Assembly: GCA_035762005.1 (NCBI GenBank)
Contig: DASTQA010000022.1
Location: 20,030 to 84,029, forward strand
Reading direction: 5' to 3'
DNA: 64,000 bases
Origin: JAIBJN01 sp035762005
GTDB lineage: Bacteria; Actinomycetota; Thermoleophilia; Gaiellales; Gaiellaceae
Below the pieces are notes generated by a model. That model searched no databases and was not told where the DNA came from. It worked only from the letters and a program-made list of their open reading frames with translations. This document shows, piece after piece, positions 8,073-19,100 of this stretch (positions are counted from its first letter, which is position 1; the number at the start of each line of letters is the position of its first letter). Position numbers and translations under genes: made by a program.

Positions 8073-9391
8073 CGCCCGCCCGCCGCGCCGGCGCGCGCGA
8101 GCGCCGCCTCGAGGAGGGCCCGGTCACGCTCTGTCCGCGCCTCCGCGACGGCCGGCCGACCGACCTCCTCGGCGAGGGCGGTCGCCGCGGTCGCCCGCCT
8201 CCCGGCGCCGGCCTCCTCGGCGGCGGACGCGACGCCGGCGAGCGCGTCGAGGACCGCGAGGACGACGCGGGCGTTCGAGCGTGCGTAGAGGCCGATCTCG
8301 GCGAAGGCCTCGCGCAGGAGCGACTCGAAGCCGTGCGCCTCGGCGTGGACGACGAGGTCTCCCTCGAGGCGCCGCAAACGGTCGGGGAACCGGCGCACGG
8401 CGAGGAGCTCGAGCGCGTCGCGAAGGTACGCAATGCTAGTGACCGCCGTCGTCGGGTCGTTGATTCCCGGCGAGAGCGCCCTGACGGCGAGGTCGGCGAG
8501 CTGGCGGATCCCGAAGCCGGTGTCCTGCGAGACGTCACGCTCGCTCTGCACGCTGACGAGGCCGCGCAGCCGCTCCGCCGCCTCCTCCGCGGCCGCGCGC
8601 GGCCAGGCCTCCATGAGCGCAGTCGCGCGGGTGACCGCGTCGCCCGGGCGCACGGCGACGTGCACCCGGGCTCCCGGGGGCAGCCCGACTCCGGTGAGCT
8701 CAGCGAGCGCGATCGACCGGACGTAGCCCGGCCGCTCGGGCCGCACGACCCATGGCTCCGCCGTCCGCGCCCAGGAGTCCGGCCCCTCGTCGGCCTCCGG
8801 GAGCGCGCGGCCTCCGTGGGGCTCGGGATAGAGCTCGTCGATCGCCTGCGTCGTCTCCCGCGCGATCCGGGCGGCGATGTTCTCCACCTTGACGAGCTGC
8901 GTGATGCGGTGGATGAAGACGAGCAGCAGCACGAGGCCCAGGAGCCCGAGGGCGATGGAGACGGTCACGGAGAGCGCCGGCACGAACCCCTCGAAGTCGT
9001 CGTCCTCGTCGCGAACCGCACGCAGGACGAGGAGGCAGTACGCGAAGATGCCGACGAAGGCCCCGGCCACGAGCTGGCTGGGCCGGTCGCCGAGGAAGCT
9101 CCGCACCGCCCGCGGCGTGAACTGCCCGGCCACGAGCTGCAGCGTCACGACCGTGATCGAGAACGCGAGGCCCGCGACGGTGATGAGCGAGCCCGCGATC
9201 GTGCCGAGGATCGTGCGCGCCGCCGATGCGTCGCCGTCGAAGGCGAGGGCTCCAGCGAGGCCGTCCGGGCCCGCGGCGCGGTCGACCTCGAGGAGCGCGA
9301 GCGCGAGCCCCACCCCCCCGAGCGCGACGACGCCCGGGAAGAACCAGAAACCGCGGACGACGTTCTGCCACTGACTCCGGACCCACACCAT
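8069..9391 (-). CDS. DUF2254 family predicted membrane protein
   Basis: A 440-residue protein with four clear membrane helices in the first 190 residues (for example FFPGVVALGGVGLALALLE and LITVAGLAFSITVVTLQLV) and a long cytosolic C-terminal part. The order of the blocks (QFTPRAVRSFLGD, HRITQLVKVENIAARI, SPGINDPTTAVTSIAYL) is typical of DUF2254 proteins, whose function is not known. The start at 9391 (MVWVRSQWQ) is chosen because homologous character begins there; an upstream ATG at 9559 would overlap the divergent gene at 9480. The last four bases overlap the stop of the protease gene on the other strand. Confidence 0.85.
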   Translation of the reverse strand: MVWVRSQWQNVVRGFWFFPGVVALGGVGLALALLEVDRAAGPDGLAGALAFDGDASAARTILGTIAGSLITVAGLAFSITVVTLQLVAGQFTPRAVRSFLGDRPSQLVAGAFVGIFAYCLLVLRAVRDEDDDFEGFVPALSVTVSIALGLLGLVLLLVFIHRITQLVKVENIAARIARETTQAIDELYPEPHGGRALPEADEGPDSWARTAEPWVVRPERPGYVRSIALAELTGVGLPPGARVHVAVRPGDAVTRATALMEAWPRAAAEEAAERLRGLVSVQSERDVSQDTGFGIRQLADLAVRALSPGINDPTTAVTSIAYLRDALELLAVRRFPDRLRRLEGDLVVHAEAHGFESLLREAFAEIGLYARSNARVVLAVLDALAGVASAAEEAGAGRRATAATALAEEVGRPAVAEARTERDRALLEAALARAGAAGGR

Positions 9392-9479
9392 CGCGGCAGT
9401 CTTACCGCCGCGCGTCTCCGCACGCTTCCGGCACACTCCGTGCGCCACGTGTGCGCCTTTCCGCGGCAGCATCGTCGGC

Positions 9480-10127
9480 ATGCGCCGCGCCGTCCTCCTT
9501 CTGCTCCTCGGTGCTGCGGCGTCGCTGCCGCTCCCTGCCGCGGCCGCGCCGTCCTTCACGGTCTCGCTTCCCGCCGCAGCCGACCTCGGGCTTCCGTTCT
9601 GGTGCGACTGGGGCTACGACTGGGAGGAGCGCTGCTACCGCGACGACGGGCCGCGGCTGCCGGTGGGAGGCGCCGACGGCAAGGTGTGGCGCTCGGCGCT
9701 GCGCTTCCCGATCTCCCGGCTGCCCGGCGGCGCCGAGGTCCTCGACGCACGCCTCGAGCTCCACCACGACGGGACGTGCATCGCCCCGAGGCTCGGCGAG
9801 AGGCCCTGCGGCGAGCTGGGGTACGTCCTCGACGTCCATCGCATTCTCTCCAAGAGCTGGACGAGCGAGCGGGAGGTGGACTTCGACCCACACGTTCTCG
9901 ACGCGTCCGTCGTCCTCGCCGGCTGGACGCCGCAGCGGCTGAGCTGGAACGTGACCGGGCTCGCCCGGGCCTGGCACGAGAAGCTCGCCCGCAACGACGG
10001 CCTCCTCGTGAAGCTCCAGGACGGCGACGAAGACTACGGCTACGGCGGGCCCTACCTGGCCTCCACGAGCCACCCGAGCGCGGAGGCGAGGCCCCGGCTC
10101 GTCGTGACGTACACGACGCCGGGATAG
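9480..10127 (+). CDS. Secreted DNRLRE-domain protein
   Basis: A 215-residue protein with a cleavable signal peptide (about residues 1-22: a short basic start, a leucine-rich core, then PAAAA-P). The mature part contains strand-rich blocks typical of DNRLRE/CBM96-type beta-sandwich domains: RSALRFPISRLPGGAEVLDARLEL, a central WNVTGLARAW block, and the terminal ARPRLVVTYTTPG (quoted in parts). Such domains are found in extracellular, often carbohydrate-associated proteins; here it stands alone without an enzyme domain. The start ATG 9480 lacks a good Shine-Dalgarno site. It lies 3 bp upstream of comEA, but there is no obvious functional link. Confidence 0.75.
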   Translation: MRRAVLLLLLGAAASLPLPAAAAPSFTVSLPAAADLGLPFWCDWGYDWEERCYRDDGPRLPVGGADGKVWRSALRFPISRLPGGAEVLDARLELHHDGTCIAPRLGERPCGELGYVLDVHRILSKSWTSEREVDFDPHVLDASVVLAGWTPQRLSWNVTGLARAWHEKLARNDGLLVKLQDGDEDYGYGGPYLASTSHPSAEARPRLVVTYTTPG

Positions 10128-10130
10128 CGC

Positions 10131-10724
10131 GTGCGAATGCCGTCGATCTCACGCGGGCGAGCGCTCGCCTACTCGCTCGCCCTGCTCGCCTTCCTCGTTC
10201 TGGCCGGGAGGGTCGCACTCGGCGGCACCGGCGAGCGGGCCGCGCCGCCGGTCGAGGCGGCCACGCTCGAGGTCGAGGAGGAGCCGGCCCGGGAGGTCGT
10301 CGTCCACGTCGCCGGCGCCGTCCTTCGCCCCGGCCTCTACCGTCTGCCGGAGGCGAGCCGCGTGGACGACGCCATCGGGCTCGCGGGCGGTCCCGGGCCG
10401 AAGGCCGCCCTCGACCTCGTCAACCTCGCCGCTCCCGTCGCCGACGGGCAGCAGATCGTCGTCCCCCGCGCCGGAACCGCGGCTCCGGCCGCCGGCGCGC
10501 CGGCCGCAACCGGCCCGGGCGGCTCGCCGGGAGTCAAGGTGAGTCTGAACTCGGCCACGCTCGAGCAGCTCGACGAGCTTCCGGGCGTCGGGCCCGTGAC
10601 GGCCCAGCAGATCATCGACTACCGCGAGGCGAACGGGGCGTTTCGCTCCGTCGACGAGCTCGACGCCGTGCCGGGGATCGGTCCCGCGCGGCTCGAGCAG
10701 CTCCGGCCCCTCGTCGACCCGTGA
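10131..10724 (+). CDS. comEA: ComEA-like DNA-binding protein (SLBB and helix-hairpin-helix)
   Basis: A 197-residue protein: one N-terminal membrane helix (about residues 8-26), an SLBB domain (residues 56-115, beginning VVVHVAGAVLRPGLYRLP), a short Ala/Gly/Pro linker and a double helix-hairpin-helix from residue 134 (SLNSATLEQLDELPGVGP, ARLEQLRPLVD). ComEA is the membrane-anchored receptor that binds double-stranded DNA during natural transformation and passes it to ComEC. The stop overlaps the GTG of comEC by 4 nt, so the pair is translationally coupled. GTG 10131 is the likely start; ATG 10137 is an alternative. No pilus genes are in the window. Confidence 0.92.
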   Translation: MRMPSISRGRALAYSLALLAFLVLAGRVALGGTGERAAPPVEAATLEVEEEPAREVVVHVAGAVLRPGLYRLPEASRVDDAIGLAGGPGPKAALDLVNLAAPVADGQQIVVPRAGTAAPAAGAPAATGPGGSPGVKVSLNSATLEQLDELPGVGPVTAQQIIDYREANGAFRSVDELDAVPGIGPARLEQLRPLVDP

Positions 10725-13033
10725 CCTCCGGAGCGACGGCGAGAGGAGCCCTGCGCCGGAGCGTCCTCCGCGTGCCCGCACCTCACCTGCTCGCCGGCTG
10801 TCTCTGTGCCGGTCTCGCGCTGTCGCTCGCCGCGCGAGCCCCCTCGCCGCTGCTCGCCCTCGGCGCGGCCGGGCTCGCGGTCGCCTCAATCGTCCACGAG
10901 CCGCGGCGAACCGCGCTCCTGGGCCTCGGGCTGGCGCTCGCCGGGCTCTGGTGGGGTGCCCAGCGCCTCGAGATCCTCGACCGGAGCGTCCTCGAGCACG
11001 AGGTCGGCCGCGCGGCGCTCGCGCGGGTCGAGGTCACGGGAGCGGCCCGCACGAGCGAGTTCGCCGTCCGCGTGCCGATCCGCGTCCTTCGCTTCGGCCC
11101 GGTCGCGCTGCGCGAGCGCTCGCGGCTCGACCTGCCGCCGGGGCGGGCGCCGCCGCAGGGCGCGCTCCTCGACGTCGTCGCCACGGTCGCGGCGCCGCGC
11201 CCTGCCGACGAGGAGGGCGCGTTCGACGAGGCGCGGTACTTGCGCCGCCAAGGGGTCCACGTCGTCCTGCGGGCGAGCAGCTTCACGGTCGTAGGGCGGC
11301 GCGACGGGCTCGGCGGCATCGCCGACGGGCTGAGGAGCGCGGTCTCGCGGTCCCTCTCGACCGTGCCCCCGGGGGAGCGGCGCGCGATTCTCGCCGGCGT
11401 CGTCCTCGGCGAGGACGAGGGCATCGACGCCGAGCTTCGCGAGAGCTTCCGCTCGTCCGGGCTCTACCACCTCCTGGCGGTGTCCGGGCAGAACGTCGCG
11501 TACGTCGTCGGGGGCATGATCCTGCTCGCGTGGGCGCTCGGGCTCCCCCGCTGGGCCGGCGAGGTGGGCGCCCTCGGGGCGGTGGGCGCGTACGTGCTCG
11601 CGGTCGGCTGGCAGCCGTCGGTCGTGCGCGCCGGCGTCGCCGGCGGCCTCGCCTCGCTCGCCTGGCTCGCCTCCCGCCCGAGGGACCGCTGGTACTTCCT
11701 CCTCGTCGGCGCGGCCGTGCTCCTCGCCTGGAACCCGTACAGCCTGCTCGAGCCGGGGTTCCAGCTCTCGTTCGCCGCGGTCGCGGCCATCTTCGTGCTC
11801 GTTCCGCCGATCCACCGGCGGCTCGAGGGCTACCCGCTCCCCGGGCGCCTCGCGGACGTGGTCTCCGTCTCGGCCGCCTGCGGCCTCGCGACCGCGCCGA
11901 TCCTGTGGCTCCACTTCGGCGCCGTCCCCGTCTACTCGGTGCCCGCCAACGCGCTCGCCGCTCCGGTCGTGGCGCCGCTGCTCGGGCTCGCCCTCGCCGC
12001 CGCGGCGCTCGCGCCGGTCCTGCCGGAGGCCGCCGCGGCCCTCGCGTGGGCCGACGGCTGGCTGGCGGCCTACCTCGCCCTCTGCGCGCGGCTGGTCGGC
12101 GGGCTCCCTCATGCTCAGCTGACGTCGGCCGGCGCGCTCGTGACGCTTGCCGGCGCTGTCCTCTTCGCGGCGATCGTCCTCGCGCTGCGCGGGTCGCGCC
12201 CGCGGCGCACGCTCGCCCTCGCCGGGCTCGTCCTCGCGCTCCTCGTCGCGTGGCGGAGCGCACCGGCGGACTCGCCGCCCCCGCCGAGCGGTCTTCGCAT
12301 CACCGTGCTCGACGTCGGCCAGGGAGACGCGATCCTCCTCGAGGTCCCTGAGGGGGCCGTGCTCGTCGACCAGGGCCCGCCCGAGGGCGACGCCGCCGGC
12401 CAGCTCGACGCACTCGGCGTCGACCGTCTCGCTGCGCTCGTCCTCACCCATCCGCAGCGCGACCACGTCGGCGGGGCGGGCGACGTCCTCGAGACGGTCT
12501 CAGTGGGGACGGTGGTCGACCCGGGCCTTCCCGCGCCGAGCCCCGACCGGGAGTCCGCCCTCGCCGCGGCCTCCCGCCGGGACGTCCCCGTGCTCGTCGC
12601 GCGCGCCGGCCAGCGGCTCCGCGTCGGGCGTCTTCGGCTGCGGGTTCTCTGGCCCGACGGGCCCGGATCACCGGGCGAGGACCCGAACGACCACGCGGTC
12701 GTCCTGCTCGCCTCGTACGGCGGCGTCGAGGCGCTCCTGACCGCGGACGCCGAGGCCGACGTGACCGTTCCGCTGCGTCCCCCGCCCGTCGAGATCCTCA
12801 AGGTCGCCCACCACGGGTCGGCGGACGACAGCCTCCGGCGCCTCCTCGAGCTCGTCCGCCCGCGGATCGCCGTCATCTCCGTCGGGAGCGGCAACACCTA
12901 CGGCCACCCGGCTCCGGCGACGGTTGCCGCGCTCGAGGAGGTGCCGGGGCTCGCGCTCTACCGCACGGACCGCGACGGGCGCGTGACGATCGAGACGGAC
13001 GGTGACCGCATCTCGGTCTCCGAGAGCGGCTGA
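10721..13033 (+). CDS. comEC: ComEC/Rec2 DNA internalization channel
   Basis: A 770-residue protein with the three expected regions: an N-terminal DUF4131-type segment with two helices, a central Competence domain of about ten membrane helices (containing SGLYHLLAVSGQNVAYV), and a C-terminal metallo-beta-lactamase-like domain from about residue 525 (VLDVGQGDAILLE). The metal-binding motif reads THPQRDHVGG rather than the commoner HxHxDH, so one histidine is replaced by Gln-Arg; the later AHHGS and GNTYGHP motifs are intact. ComEC carries single-stranded DNA through the cytoplasmic membrane. GTG 10721 overlaps the comEA stop. Confidence 0.93.
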   Translation: MTSGATARGALRRSVLRVPAPHLLAGCLCAGLALSLAARAPSPLLALGAAGLAVASIVHEPRRTALLGLGLALAGLWWGAQRLEILDRSVLEHEVGRAALARVEVTGAARTSEFAVRVPIRVLRFGPVALRERSRLDLPPGRAPPQGALLDVVATVAAPRPADEEGAFDEARYLRRQGVHVVLRASSFTVVGRRDGLGGIADGLRSAVSRSLSTVPPGERRAILAGVVLGEDEGIDAELRESFRSSGLYHLLAVSGQNVAYVVGGMILLAWALGLPRWAGEVGALGAVGAYVLAVGWQPSVVRAGVAGGLASLAWLASRPRDRWYFLLVGAAVLLAWNPYSLLEPGFQLSFAAVAAIFVLVPPIHRRLEGYPLPGRLADVVSVSAACGLATAPILWLHFGAVPVYSVPANALAAPVVAPLLGLALAAAALAPVLPEAAAALAWADGWLAAYLALCARLVGGLPHAQLTSAGALVTLAGAVLFAAIVLALRGSRPRRTLALAGLVLALLVAWRSAPADSPPPPSGLRITVLDVGQGDAILLEVPEGAVLVDQGPPEGDAAGQLDALGVDRLAALVLTHPQRDHVGGAGDVLETVSVGTVVDPGLPAPSPDRESALAAASRRDVPVLVARAGQRLRVGRLRLRVLWPDGPGSPGEDPNDHAVVLLASYGGVEALLTADAEADVTVPLRPPPVEILKVAHHGSADDSLRRLLELVRPRIAVISVGSGNTYGHPAPATVAALEEVPGLALYRTDRDGRVTIETDGDRISVSESG

Positions 13034-13034
13034 C

Positions 13035-13040
13035 TATGCT
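13035..13040 (+). promoter_or_regulatory. -10-like TATGCT before holA
   Basis: TATGCT ends 8 nt before GTG 13049, the same arrangement as other leaderless-type starts here. It lies right after the comEC stop, so holA may be transcribed both from its own start and by read-through. Confidence 0.45.
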
Positions 13041-13048
13041 TGCGCGGC

Positions 13049-14026
13049 GTGTCCGAGGCCGAGCTCCGCCCGATCTACCTCCTCAGCGGCCGGGACCGCC
13101 CGAAGATCCGGCGCGCGCTGGAGCGGCTGCGAGCCCGCTTCGGCGCCGAGTCCGTCGAGACGCTCTTCGCCGAGGCGGCGAGCGGAGACGATGCGGTCGC
13201 GGCGTGCAACTCCCTCGGGCTCTTCTCCGGCGGAGGAGGGCGGCTCGTCGTCGTCGAGGACGTCGAGCGCTGGAAGAAGGCCGACGAGGAGGCTGTTGCC
13301 GCCTACGCCGCCGACCCGGTCGGCGGCGCGGTGCTCGCGCTCGTCGCCGGCGGCGACCTCAAGGGATCCGGGCTCCCCGCGATCTGCGCGAGAGCGGGGG
13401 AGGTCCTCGCCTACGACATCCCCCGGCCGCGTGACCTGCCGTCCTGGGTGCGCGCGCAGTTCGAGCGGCTCGGAGTCGCCGCGGACGCCGACGCGGCGCG
13501 GGCGCTCGTCGAGATCGTGGGCGAGGACGCGACCGCTCTCGCGGCCGAGGTCGAGAAGGCCGCCGCCTGGGCCGCCGGGGAGCCCGTCGGGCGGCCCGAG
13601 GTCGAGCTCCTCGCGGCCCCGGGGCACGAGGCCTCGGCCTGGGCGATCATGGACGCCTGGGGCGCCCGCGACCTGCCGGCGGCCCTCGGCGCCTGCCAGG
13701 CCGAGCTCGAGCAGGGCTCGGACCCCTTCTCGGTGGCGATGCGCCTCGCCGGACAGGTCACGCTCGTCCGCCAGGCGCAGGCTCTCGCCGGCGAGGGCCT
13801 CGGCGTGCGGGACATCGCGAAGCGCCTCCGCAAGCACGAGTTCAGGGTGAAGAAGGCGCTCGCGCACGCCGAGAACTACTCGCGCGACGAGCTCGACGAG
13901 GCCGTCGTCCGCCTGGCCGCGCTCGACGCGGCGCTCAAGGGGGAGAGCCGGCTCGCCGGCGAGCTCGAGCTCGAGCGCACGCTGATCGCGCTCGTCCGGG
14001 CCCCCGAGCACGCGGCGGGCCGTTAG
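13049..14026 (+). CDS. holA: DNA polymerase III subunit delta
   Basis: A 325-residue AAA+-like protein. The N-terminal region has the family features IYLLSGRDRPKIRRALERL and FSGGGGRLVVVEDVERWKK, the middle has IPRPRDLPSWVRAQFERLG, and the C-terminal collar helices include LAGQVTLVRQAQALAGEG and ARKLR-type basic residues. As part of the clamp loader it opens the beta clamp and helps load it onto primed DNA. It commonly follows comEC and precedes rpsT in bacterial genomes, as here. The start GTG 13049 fits the homologous N-terminus; a TTG 9 nt earlier is less likely. Confidence 0.92.
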   Translation: MSEAELRPIYLLSGRDRPKIRRALERLRARFGAESVETLFAEAASGDDAVAACNSLGLFSGGGGRLVVVEDVERWKKADEEAVAAYAADPVGGAVLALVAGGDLKGSGLPAICARAGEVLAYDIPRPRDLPSWVRAQFERLGVAADADAARALVEIVGEDATALAAEVEKAAAWAAGEPVGRPEVELLAAPGHEASAWAIMDAWGARDLPAALGACQAELEQGSDPFSVAMRLAGQVTLVRQAQALAGEGLGVRDIAKRLRKHEFRVKKALAHAENYSRDELDEAVVRLAALDAALKGESRLAGELELERTLIALVRAPEHAAGR

Positions 14027-14075
14027 GCGCGCGCCCCCGACGGCGGCCCCGGCGCCTTCGTCGCGTCTCGCGGTG

Positions 14076-14115
14076 CGGGGGCCACCCCGGACCACCACCC
14101 GCTTTCGAGCATAGT
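14076..14115 (+). repeat. Intergenic repeat family, copy A
   Basis: This 40-bp segment aligns without gaps to copy B at 46156-46195 with about six mismatches; both contain GCCACCCCG and CCACCCGCTTTCGAGC. It lies between the convergent genes holA and rpsT. Two CCACCC motifs start 13 bp apart. The gap between the genes (14027-14264) holds nothing else that I can recognise. Confidence 0.7.
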
Positions 14116-14264
14116 CGTGAAAAGCGCACGCGGGGCGCGCGGACCGGGACGGGGAGAGCGCGGAATCGTCACGATCTCGACTGGACTCGGCCGGGGCCGC
14201 GTGACCGTGTCGCAGGGCGGACCTCCGGCCGCCGTGCCGGCAACGCCCGAGATCCCGGTGACCG

Positions 14265-14525
14265 CTACGACCCGGCGACGAGCCGGGCCGCCTGGGCCTT
14301 CTTCCTGGCGGCGCGGTTCGGGTGGACGGCGCGGGTGGAGGCCGCCCTGTCGAGGCAGCGCACGAGCTCGCGATGTGCGCGCGCGACGGCGTCCGCGTCG
14401 CCGTCGGCCACGGCCGCCTCGAGGCGCCTGAAGAGCGTCTTCGCGGCCGAGCGGTAGCGCAGGTTCTCGAGCCGCTCGCGGGCGGACGTCTCGACGCGAC
14501 GCTTCTGCTGCTTGATGTTCGGCAT
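14265..14525 (-). CDS. rpsT: 30S ribosomal protein S20
   Basis: An 86-residue basic helical protein starting MPNIKQQKRRVETSARERL, with the family's conserved NIKSQ-type N-terminus and the C-terminal HPNRAARKKAQ block. S20 binds 16S rRNA early in small-subunit assembly. Homologues often start MPNIKSQ, so the start is firm. The gene has its own promoter: TACGAT on the minus strand (14564-14559), with a predicted start site near 14552 and a 5' leader of about 27 nt that begins with a stable hairpin. It diverges from murJ and converges with holA. Confidence 0.97.
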   Translation of the reverse strand: MPNIKQQKRRVETSARERLENLRYRSAAKTLFRRLEAAVADGDADAVARAHRELVRCLDRAASTRAVHPNRAARKKAQAARLVAGS

Positions 14526-14530
14526 ACGGA

Positions 14531-14564
14531 GAAACGGCCCCGCCGGGGGCCGCCGGGAATCGTA
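14531..14564 (-). promoter_or_regulatory. rpsT promoter and 5'-terminal leader hairpin
   Basis: On the minus strand a TACGAT -10 (14564-14559) predicts initiation near 14552. The transcript would then begin with a 7-bp hairpin (arms 14552-14546 and 14541-14535, four-base loop) followed by UUUCUCCGU and the AUG at 14525. No Shine-Dalgarno site is present between hairpin and start. The hairpin may protect the 5' end or serve in regulation. Confidence 0.45.
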
Positions 14565-14592
14565 GCAGCGGTCCGGGCTCCGGTCGCTCGCC

Positions 14593-14598
14593 TATCCT
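14593..14598 (+). promoter_or_regulatory. -10 box TATCCT before murJ
   Basis: TATCCT ends 7 nt before GTG 14606, which predicts a leaderless murJ transcript. No Shine-Dalgarno sequence precedes the GTG. Confidence 0.55.
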
Positions 14599-14605
14599 CG
14601 CGCGC

Positions 14606-16200
14606 GTGACCACCGGCGAGGAGGGCGGACCCGAAGCGCCCAGGCGACGGCGCCTCGCCCTGTCCACGGCGTTCTTCGCCGGCGCCACCGCGCTCTCCCG
14701 CATCCTCGGCCTCGTGCGCGAGATCGTCGTGCGGCGCACGTTCGGCGTCGAGGGCGAGATCAACGCGTTCACGGTCGCCTTCCAGGTGCCGAACCTCGTG
14801 CGCGCCCTCGCCGCCGACATGGCGCTCGGGGCGGCGTTCGTGCCGGTCTTCAGCGAGCTGCTCGAGAAGGAGCAGCGGGCGCGCGCCTGGCGCCTCGCCT
14901 CGACGCTCGTCTGGCTCGTCCTCCTCGTCCTCGGGGCGGCGACGGGCCTCTTCTTCCTGCTGGCGCCCGCGATCATGAGCCTCTTCGGCCTCGGCGACCT
15001 CCAGGACCTCGCCACGGGCCTCTCGCGGGTGCTCTTCCCCATCGTCCTCCTCCTGGGCGTCTCGGGGATCGTCGTCGGCATCCTCAACTCCTACGAGGAG
15101 TTCACGGTGCCGGCGCTCATGCCGGTGCTCTGGAACCTCGCCATCATCGCCTCGCTCGTATTCGTCGCCCCCCGCTTCGACGACCCCGAGGCGCAGCTCT
15201 ACGTCTACGCCGGTGGAGTCCTCGCCGGCACCGTCGTCCAGGTGGTGACGCCCGTCTGGTGGCTCCGGGGCCGGGACGGGAGGATCCGGGCCGTCCTCGA
15301 CCTCCGCGACCCGGCCGTGAAGCGCGTCTTCGCGCTCATGCTCCCGGTGACGCTCGGCATCGGCCTCATCAACTTCAACCTCGTCATCAACACGTTCTTC
15401 GCGGCCCGCTTCGTCGATCCGAACCTCGCTCCGAGCGCGATCGACGCCGCCTTCCGCATCTACATGCTCCCGCAGGGGATGTTCTCCGTCGCGGTGGCGA
15501 CGGTCCTCTTCCCGCGCCTCTCCCGGCTGGCGGCCCGGGAGGACCTCGTCGGCTTTCGCGAGACCGTGTCGCTCGGTCTCCGCCAGATCGGCTTCCTCCT
15601 CCTGCCGGCGAGCGCGGTCGGCGCCGTGCTCGCCGAGCCGATCGTGCGCCTCCTCTACGAGCGCGGCGAGTTCACCTCCGAGCAAACCCCGGTCGTCGCC
15701 TCCGCGTTCGCGGCCTTCGCCCTCGGGCTGACCTTCAACGGCACGATGCTCATGCTCAACCGGGCCTTCTTCAGCCTCCAGACCGCCTGGGTGCCGACCG
15801 CGGTCGCGCTCGGGAACCTCGCGCTGAACGTCGCCCTGAACGCCGCGCTCTACCGGGTCGGCGTCTGGGGGATCCCGCTCGCCACGTCGCTCGTGAACAT
15901 CGCCGGGACGGGTGCGCTGCTCGTCGTCTTCCGACGGCGGCTCGGCCGCGTGGACGGGACGGCGATCGTCTCCTCCTACCTCCGCATCGCGGCGGCCTCG
16001 GCGCTCGCGGCCGGGGCGGCGTTCGGCCTCTGGCTCGCGCTCGACGGCGCGCTCGGCCGCTCGGCGGGCGCCCAGGTCGTCTCCGTCGGCATGGCGCTGC
16101 TCGCCGGCATCGGCGTCTTCCTCGGCGCGGCCAGGCTCCTCCACGTCCGCGAGCTCCAGACCCTGCTCTCGCTTCGGCGCCGATCCGCTACAACGGACTG

Positions 16201-16201
<1 letters not shown>
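14606..16201 (+). CDS. murJ: Lipid II flippase MurJ (MviN)
   Basis: A 531-residue protein with about fourteen membrane helices. Family blocks seen are LALSTAFFAGATALSRILG, AFTVAFQVPNLVRALAAD and FVPVFSELL near the N-terminus, and RAFFSLQTAWVPTAVALGN later on. MurJ moves the peptidoglycan precursor lipid II from the inner to the outer face of the cytoplasmic membrane. The length is close to the usual 510-550, without the large cytosolic pseudokinase extension found in mycobacterial MviN. Its TGA overlaps the ATG of lepA by one base (TGATG), so the two are coupled. Confidence 0.94.
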
Positions 16202-17984
<1,783 letters not shown>

Positions 17985-17988
<4 letters not shown>

Positions 17989-19097
17989 GCATCCACCACC
18001 TCTACCTCCACCTCCCGTTCTGCGCGCACCGCTGCGGCTACTGCGACTTCGTGACCGCCGTCGGGCGCAGGGATGGCCACGCCGCCTACGTGGAGGCGCT
18101 CCTGGCCGAGCTCGAGCTCGAGCGGCCGCTGCTCGCGGACGAGCTGGAGACGGTCTTCCTCGGCGGCGGAACGCCGACGTTCACGGAGCCCGGGCCGCTC
18201 GCGGAGCTCCTCGCAGCCCTCCCGCCGGCCGGCGAGGTCACGATCGAGGCGAACCCGGAGACGGTCACGCCCCGGCTCGCGCGACTCCTCCGCCGCGGGC
18301 GAGTGACGCGCGTCTCGCTGGGCGCGCAGACGTTCGACCCGCGGTCGCTGCGCGTGCTCGAGCGGCGTGCCGGTCCGGAGGCCGTCCGGCGCGCCTTCTA
18401 CGATCTCCGTGATGCCGGATTCGACAACATCTCGCTCGACCTCCTCTACGGCATCCCCGGCCAGAGCCCCGCCGACGTCCGCCGCGACCTTGCGGAGGCG
18501 ATCGCGCTCGGCCCGGAGCACCTGTCCTGCTACGAGCTCGAGGCGAAGCCCGGCACCCGCTTCGCGCACGCGCACGGCGACGAGCTCGTGCGGCAGGCGG
18601 AGGCGCTCGAGGGCTTCTTCGAGCTCGTCGTCGAGACGCTCGTCGCCGCCGGCTACCGCTGGTACGAGACGGCCAACTTCTGCGGCCCGGGGCGGCAGGC
18701 GCGCCACAACCTCGCGTACTGGCTCGGGCGCGACTACCTCGGCGTGGGCGTGGGCGCCGTGTCGACCGTCGCGGGCGTGCGACGCCGGAACCGGCCGGGG
18801 CTCGCCGGCTACGTCGGCGCGCTCCGCGCGGGCCGCCGCCCGCCCCGCGAGGTCGAGGCGCTTCCCGCCGACGTCCGGGCCCGGGAGCGCCTCATGCTCG
18901 GGCTGCGGCTGGACGAGCCGGTGCCGCTCGCAGGGGTGCGGACGGCGATCGACGGCGACGGGCTCGCCCGCATGGAGTCGCTCGGCCTCGCGGAGCGGCG
19001 TGGGGACGGTCTCGTGCTCACGCGCCGCGGGCGCTTCCTCGGCGGAGGCGTGACGGCGGAGATCATGGCCGAAACGCCTGCAAAAAGTACACTTTGA
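17985..19097 (+). CDS. hemW: Radical SAM heme chaperone HemW
   Basis: A 370-residue radical SAM protein. The 4Fe-4S cysteines are in FCAHRCGYCDF (C-x3-C-x2-C, residues about 12-19), and the SAM-binding FLGGGTPT and IEANPET motifs follow. HemW-type proteins were once annotated as oxygen-independent coproporphyrinogen III oxidase but bind heme and act as heme chaperones; the fourth cysteine of true HemN (CxxxCxxCxC) is absent, since Phe follows Asp here. GTG 17985 overlaps the lepA stop by 4 nt. The hrcA promoter lies inside the last codons of this gene. Confidence 0.92.
19088..19093 (+). promoter_or_regulatory. -10 box TACACT before hrcA
   Basis: TACACT ends 7 nt before ATG 19101 and overlaps the hemW stop region. 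It predicts a leaderless hrcA mRNA. I see no CIRCE inverted repeat (TTAGCACTC...GAGTGCTAA) around it. Confidence 0.6.
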
Positions 19098-19100
19098 GCC

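Noticed and set aside
4460..13033. A very long open frame (over 2,800 codons) on the + strand
   Set aside because: Only its end, from GTG 10721, encodes ComEC. The rest is an Arg/Ala/Pro-rich shadow of leuS and other genes, typical of GC-rich DNA.
13935..14129. Short frames with LESGW..GVAP-like peptides near the intergenic repeats
   Set aside because: These peptides recur only because the repeat DNA recurs; they have no independent coding signs.
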